Shown here one piece after another: positions 59,993 through 64,000 of a DNA stretch of 64,000 bases; position 1 is the stretch's first letter; the number at the start of each line of letters is the position of its first letter. A program made the translations under genes and the position numbers. Origin of the DNA: CAADGL01 sp964643885 (GTDB lineage Bacteria > Planctomycetota > Phycisphaerae > UBA1845 > Fen-1342); contig CAZXUI010000010.1 in the NCBI GenBank assembly GCA_964643885.1, positions 1-64,000 on the forward strand, written 5' to 3'. Below the pieces are notes generated by a model, which saw only the letters and a list, made by a program, of their open reading frames with translations, searched no databases and had not been told where the DNA came from.

Positions 59993-60284
59993 AATGCGAC
60001 CCCACTGGCGCTCCCGAACATGAAGCGGTGCTGAAGTGTACCCCACCCCCCGGAGGATTCGTCAAGTGACTTTTTAGGACCATGCCGGAATTTCTGCCGC
60101 CGGGGCGCAGACTCGCCGAAAACGGGCCGTCGAACGCCGGTTTTACGCTGGAATCGAGGAAACCAGGATTTGAGGACTCCGGGTTCCGCTATTGAGGGAC
60201 CGACGTTACAGGATGCGCCAGTGCGCGCCTGCCCCAGCGCGTGCATTCCGCGCCCGGCGGCGCTATAAACTCCGCCAGGACGCC
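59993..60284. other. Divergent intergenic region
   Basis: 292 bp between the prepilin-like gene (minus) and the zinc-ribbon membrane protein gene (plus). No gene is supported. GTGACTTTTTAGG (60064-60076) is the only A+T-rich tract and could lie within the prepilin promoter. CGCGCCCGGCGGCGC near 60249 is a short hairpin-like sequence. AGGA is present before ATG 60285. Nothing else stands out. Confidence 0.3.
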
Positions 60285-61829
60285 ATGCAACAAACTCCCG
60301 CTCAGCCCGCGATCGATCTCGAGAAGCCCGTCCCGATTGGGGCCCCGGGCCCGCCAACCCTCGGCGCCAGCCTGGCCCTCCCGCTACTGGGCATCCTGCG
60401 GCCGCGGCTGGCGGCGGAGCGGCTGGCCCAGGCCGGCGACACGGCCTTTTGGCTTACGGCCGCGGCGTGGGTGCTGATCGCCGCGTTGGCCGGGCCGGCC
60501 GCTCTGCACCTGCACGACGCGCTGGTGGCGGGCGTGCCCGGCCGCGACTCGCTGGCGCTCCAGCAGCAGTTCGTCAGTCAGTGGAGCTACACGCAGCCGG
60601 CGCCGGTCGCGGCCGATTCATCGCCGCAGACGGTGCTGCTGCGCGACGTACTGCTGTTCTTCATCCTGCTGGTTGCTGTGCCGCTGCTGATCGTGCTGCT
60701 GGCGTGGCTGTGGTGGCCCTTCGTGCACCGCACCGGCAACGCTTTCGCCTCGCTCGGCCGTGCGGCCCGCGGGGTGATCGCCACACTGGGTATGGTGCTG
60801 ATGCTGCTGTTGCTGCTGGCGGCCGGGTACGGCGTGTATCACGGCGAGCGGCTGCCGGCGAGTCTCTATCGGCAGGTGATTGCGGAGATTCCGAACGAGC
60901 CGTTCATCTATATGATGCTGCCGGCCCTGCTGGTGTGGCTGATGATCGGCTGGCTGAACCGGGCGGTGGGCGGGGTGGCCGAGCGGATGCCGGCGCTCGA
61001 GCTTCCCCCGCGGTGCGAGGCGTGCGGCTTCGACGCGACGCACAGGCCGGAGAACGACCGCTGCCCGGAGTGCGGCCGGGGGCTGGCGGAGTCGCTAACG
61101 CCCGGGCGGCTGCGGCCGGGGGCGAGTTGGCAGCGTCGCGAAACGCCCCTGTCGTTTCTGGACACCGCGTGGGCTGTATTGACTCGGCCGTCGAGATTTT
61201 ATAGGCGGCTTTGTCTGCGGGGGCTGCCGGGGGGTGCGTCGGCCGGGCGGGGCGGGCAGAATGAGGGCAACGCGGGGCGGGCGGCGTATGCGGTGGCGCT
61301 GCGGTTCAGCCGCTGGCAGATGGCGGGGATCGCGATCGGCGCGGCGGTGTGGATGGTGTTGATGGCGGTCGGGGAGAGATTGCATTCCTGGCCGTCGCGG
61401 TATTCAGGCACGGACCTGTGGGACCTTCTGACGTCGGCGGAAGTCGTCGGGATCACGAGCATCATGTGCCCGGTGCTCTCGCTGGTGGCGTGGGCGATCT
61501 ACCGTGTCGTGGCGGCCGTTAGCTTCATGGTGTGCATGTGGCTGGGACCGCTGCCGGACGGGCGCTGGGCGGGGAGTGTGGTGGCGTATGAGTCGGCGTG
61601 GCTGTGGGCGGTGTGCCTGTATGTCGGGCTGTGGGGGCTGGCGATGATGTACATCGAAAGCGTCGTCAGCGCGGTGTTCGAGCGGCTGTTCGACGAGGGT
61701 CGATTCATGGCGACGTTCGGCGTGCCGCCGGTGGCGGTGGTGGTGTTCGGCGGGCTGGGTGTGGTGGTGTTGCTGTGGTTCGAGCGCTATCGGCGGGCGC
61801 TTCGGGCGGTTCGGTGGGCGGGTTTCTAG
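60285..61829 (+). CDS. Polytopic membrane protein with internal zinc ribbon
   Basis: 514 residues from ATG 60285 (AGGA upstream). An N-terminal hydrophilic stretch leads to about four membrane helices (WVLIAALAGPAALHL, LLFFILLVAVPLLIVLLAWLWW, GMVLMLLLLLAAGYGVY, YMMLPALLVWLMIGWLN), then a cytoplasmic zinc ribbon CEACGFDATHRPENDRCPECG (about 244-264) and four or five more helices. The CxxC-x15-CxxC pattern is of the DUF-type zinc ribbons attached to many planctomycete membrane proteins. The final helices follow a Pro/Gly-rich loop. Function unknown; a regulatory or assembly role is possible. Confidence 0.7.
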   Translation: MQQTPAQPAIDLEKPVPIGAPGPPTLGASLALPLLGILRPRLAAERLAQAGDTAFWLTAAAWVLIAALAGPAALHLHDALVAGVPGRDSLALQQQFVSQWSYTQPAPVAADSSPQTVLLRDVLLFFILLVAVPLLIVLLAWLWWPFVHRTGNAFASLGRAARGVIATLGMVLMLLLLLAAGYGVYHGERLPASLYRQVIAEIPNEPFIYMMLPALLVWLMIGWLNRAVGGVAERMPALELPPRCEACGFDATHRPENDRCPECGRGLAESLTPGRLRPGASWQRRETPLSFLDTAWAVLTRPSRFYRRLCLRGLPGGASAGRGGQNEGNAGRAAYAVALRFSRWQMAGIAIGAAVWMVLMAVGERLHSWPSRYSGTDLWDLLTSAEVVGITSIMCPVLSLVAWAIYRVVAAVSFMVCMWLGPLPDGRWAGSVVAYESAWLWAVCLYVGLWGLAMMYIESVVSAVFERLFDEGRFMATFGVPPVAVVVFGGLGVVVLLWFERYRRALRAVRWAGF

Positions 61830-61849
61830 GCGAGGCGCTGGCGGCGGGT

Positions 61850-62036
61850 GTATGTCATCTGGCGCTGGCGCGGGGAAGTCTGCCGCGCTGGCCCGCTGCT
61901 CACGGTCGCGGCTCGGATTGCTGGCGCGCGGCTCGGAACATGCGGGCGGGACGCCGGCGTGCCCCGAGCAGATTAGTGCGTCAAGGGACGCACTCGACGC
62001 CTCAATCCCTCAATCCCTCAATCCCTCAATCCCTCC
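61850..62036. repeat. Dispersed repeat 3' of tssE
   Basis: ATGTCATCTGGCGCTGGCGCGGGG (61852-61875), ACGGTCGCGGCTCGGA (61903-61918), CGCGCGGCTCGGAACATGCGGGCGGGAC, TTAGTGCGTCAAGGGACGCAC and four tandem copies of TCAATCCC (62003-62033) match, in the same order, the region at 49353-49513. It abuts the stop of the minus-strand tssE gene. Repeat, not a gene. Confidence 0.65.
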
Positions 62037-62038
62037 CC

Positions 62039-62452
62039 TCACCGTATCCGTATCCGCCCGTCTTCGTCCGCGTAGGTCTCGAAGCGCATCTGCCGCTTGC
62101 CGTCCTCGTCGACGACCAGGCCGGAGATTTCGAAGCGCAGCTCCATGCCGTTCTCCTTGAGCGGCGCGTGGCGGACGCGGACGTTCTTGAGCCGCGGCTC
62201 GTTGCGCTCGATGGTCCGGCGGATGGCCGACTCGTAGAAGGAGATCGTGTGCGGCATGGCGTTGCGGATGCCGGACAGGTGCGGCAGGCCGTAGGAGTCG
62301 TCCGTCAGGCAGTTGCCCTGGCAGGTGTTGAGCACGTTCTGGAGGTTGCCCAGGATCGAGTTGAAGACCTCGCTGGTGGCCACGTGCAGGCTGCGCTGCC
62401 CGGGCGGGTCGGGCTCGCGGATGCGCTCCAGGAGGGTGCGCTGAATCGGCAT
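62039..62452 (-). CDS. tssE: gp25/TssE-type baseplate protein (type VI secretion or other contractile system)
   Basis: A 137-residue gp25-like protein from ATG 62452, preceded by GGAGG about 10 bp upstream. PIQRTLLERIREPDPPGQRSL is the TssE N-terminus. LGNLQNVLNTCQGNCLTDDSYGLPHLSGI (about 35-63) and FYESAIRRTIERNEPRLKNVRV are the gp25 domain, and MRFETYADEDGRIRI closes it. TssE forms part of the T6SS baseplate that anchors the sheath. No other T6SS gene is in the window; only the DUF4139 gene lies directly upstream (2-bp gap), and the rest could lie beyond 64 kb. The longer open frame to 62947 is a shadow. Confidence 0.82.
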   Translation of the reverse strand: MPIQRTLLERIREPDPPGQRSLHVATSEVFNSILGNLQNVLNTCQGNCLTDDSYGLPHLSGIRNAMPHTISFYESAIRRTIERNEPRLKNVRVRHAPLKENGMELRFEISGLVVDEDGKRQMRFETYADEDGRIRIR

Positions 62453-62454
62453 GG

Positions 62455-64000
62455 CTAGTCGGCCTCCACGGTGAGCAGGAACTGCTCGAGCTCGGAGCGG
62501 CGCTGCTGCTCGGTCTGCCGGGCGGCGGCGGCCTTCTCGCGCAGCGATTCGATCTGCGTCTCGAGGGCGTCGAACTTCTCGAGCTGGCGCTTGTAGACAT
62601 CGGTGCTGCGCTCGAGCGTGCGCAGGTTTTCGCGGATGCGGCCCTGCTCGCCGACGACGTCGTTGACGGCCCGCTCGGCCTCCTCGCGGGCGCGGGCGGC
62701 CTGGTCCAGCGCGGCCCGCAGGGCGACGACGCGCTCGAGGGCCTCGCGCACCTTGGGGGAAATGACGCGGCCGCGCAGCAGGAACTGGATGTACTCGCCG
62801 CCGAGATTGCCCATCGCGATGGTCTGGTCGGTGACCTGCTCGAGCACCACCTCCAGCTTGACGGTCTCGAGCGGCGGGGCCTTGAGCCTGAAGCGCGAGA
62901 GGGAGCGCGTGCGCTCGTCCGGCTTGGGCGGCTCGAGCAGCTTCCACTCGTCCTCGTAGGCCTGCTCGATCAGCAGCGACTTTTCCTTGTCGGTCTTGTT
63001 TCTGACGACGTATTCGCGGCGGTCGACGTACTTGCGCTGCTGGCGGAGCGTGCCCTTGGCGATCCGCACGCTGAGCAGCTCTTCGTTGGTCGGCTTGTGG
63101 TTGACGTCGACTTCCATGCCGAGATCGAGCGCGTAGGCGATCAGGCGCTGCTCGCCGGGCTTGAGGTCCGGCAGCTTTGCGTCGCCGGCGTAGACGTTGT
63201 CGTCGAAGACGGTGACCGGCCCCTGCATCAGGTTCAGGCCGGTGGTGTTGGTGAGCTGGAGGCCGTTGAGCGGGTGCTTCGGATGCACCTCGGCGTTGAA
63301 GACGCTGACCTTGGTGCCTTCGACCGCGCCGTTGACGATCGGCAGCATGGCCGAGTGCTGACGGGGGATGGAGACGGGCGTGGCGATGGTGTATTCGAAG
63401 AGCTCGCCGGCGTCGGCGGCGGTGGCGACGGACTCGACGCCGCCGGGGGTGGTCATCCAGTCCTCAGCTCGCATGCCTCGATCGTCGTCGTCGGCGTCAT
63501 ACTCAAACGCGGCCTGGCCGCCGGCGCTCCGTGGCCGTGTGGACTGATAGCCGAGCATCGCGTCGCGACCGCCTGTGAGGTCAGCCATACCATCGCCCGA
63601 TGCCGGCAACGGCGGGGCTGCGCCCTTGCCGGCCACGCCAGCCATTTCCGCTCTGCGAGCCTCCATCAGCTCCTCCCCGGCGTACATGTCGCCCTCGTAG
63701 TCCGGCGGACGGAGCGAGGCGTAGAGATCGAGCTCGACCACCGGCCGGGGCACGTAGAGCGGCGTGTAGAGGTCCATGACGAAGGAGATCGGCCGGCCGG
63801 AGATGAGCGAGAGCTTGATCTGGTTCCAGTCCTCCTCGCTGGCGTTCTCGACGGTGGCCCAGCCCTGCATCTGCGGCTTCTCTCCCTCGCGCAGGGCGAG
63901 GCGGTAGGAGGTTTTCCAGATGGGGGCCTCGAGCAGGTAGGCGACGCGGACCTTGCGCTGGCCCTCGCCGCGGAAGTGGAGCGTGACGCTCTTTTTGTCG
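62455..64000 (-). CDS. DUF4139 (mucoidy-inhibitor-like) protein, partial at window edge
   Basis: At least 515 residues; the N-terminus lies beyond 64000, since the frame stays open from 63871 to the edge (KVRVAYLLEAPIWKTSYRLAL). The DUF4139 core includes GWATVENASEEDWNQIKLSLISGRPISF. A low-complexity, Asp/Gly-rich insert follows (about residues 70-150 of the visible part). The C-terminal part is beta-rich and ends in a coiled coil (RAREEAERAVNDVVGEQGRIRENLRTLERS, DALETQIESLREKAAAARQTEQQRRSELEQ). DUF4139 proteins are periplasmic or surface proteins of unclear role. It is followed 2 bp later by tssE, probably co-transcribed. Confidence 0.8.
   Translation of the reverse strand, partial: DKKSVTLHFRGEGQRKVRVAYLLEAPIWKTSYRLALREGEKPQMQGWATVENASEEDWNQIKLSLISGRPISFVMDLYTPLYVPRPVVELDLYASLRPPDYEGDMYAGEELMEARRAEMAGVAGKGAAPPLPASGDGMADLTGGRDAMLGYQSTRPRSAGGQAAFEYDADDDDRGMRAEDWMTTPGGVESVATAADAGELFEYTIATPVSIPRQHSAMLPIVNGAVEGTKVSVFNAEVHPKHPLNGLQLTNTTGLNLMQGPVTVFDDNVYAGDAKLPDLKPGEQRLIAYALDLGMEVDVNHKPTNEELLSVRIAKGTLRQQRKYVDRREYVVRNKTDKEKSLLIEQAYEDEWKLLEPPKPDERTRSLSRFRLKAPPLETVKLEVVLEQVTDQTIAMGNLGGEYIQFLLRGRVISPKVREALERVVALRAALDQAARAREEAERAVNDVVGEQGRIRENLRTLERSTDVYKRQLEKFDALETQIESLREKAAAARQTEQQRRSELEQFLLTVEAD

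Overview
The window is 64 kb of G+C-rich bacterial chromosome containing one 100-N gap (6441-6540). No rRNA gene is present, so taxonomy is inference. A planctomycete (Planctomycetota, possibly Phycisphaerae-like) fits best: three secreted PQQ-type beta-propeller proteins, a GH109 Tat-exported glycosidase, a TPR-bearing Ser/Thr kinase with DWG in place of DFG, HAF-repeat and prepilin-like secreted proteins, and many short G+C-rich repeats scattered between genes.

Layout. 0.2-3 kb: minus-strand set of amine oxidase, YwaF-like membrane protein and BshB1-like deacetylase, divergent from trpG/pabA and a lipoprotein. 4.6-6.2 kb: histone H1-like protein and pyrF. 6.2-6.9 kb: an 86-bp tandem array broken by the assembly gap, then a dispersed repeat. 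7-15 kb (minus): UbiA-type phosphoribosyltransferase, an EhpF-like adenylate-forming protein, two secreted propeller proteins and a PaaK-like ligase. 15.3-24.6 kb (plus): GT4 glycosyltransferase, LolD/MacB-like ABC ATPase and a giant FtsX permease, a third propeller protein, then an NfeD/flotillin pair. 24.6-30.6 kb: WbuB-like glycosyltransferase, BACON/HAF lipoprotein, and an unrecognised secreted protein.

30.7-41.1 kb reads as an amino-sugar (GlcNAc/GalNAc) utilisation locus: NagB-LmbE fusion, DeoR/GlpR regulator, sodium:solute symporter, GH20 hexosaminidase, a NahK-like 1-kinase with a sugar-1-phosphate nucleotidyltransferase, and a GH109 alpha-N-acetylgalactosaminidase. An ECF-like sigma factor and a TPR kinase follow at 41-45.6 kb, flanking an inverted copy of the 6.7-kb repeat. 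46-49 kb: S9 peptidase and GNAT acetyltransferase.

49.5-56.5 kb (minus) is the conserved information-processing cluster tRNA-Gln, glmU (short form), prs, rplY, pth, rpsF, ssb, rpsR, rplI, dnaB. 57.1-60.0 kb is a lower-G+C minus-strand cassette: prepilin-like protein, 12-cysteine secreted peptide, an exported protein with a C-terminal membrane anchor, and a MauE/DoxX redox membrane protein. It is the best candidate here for an undescribed system. The window ends with a zinc-ribbon membrane protein and a minus-strand pair, a DUF4139 protein (cut by the window edge) and a gp25/TssE baseplate protein.
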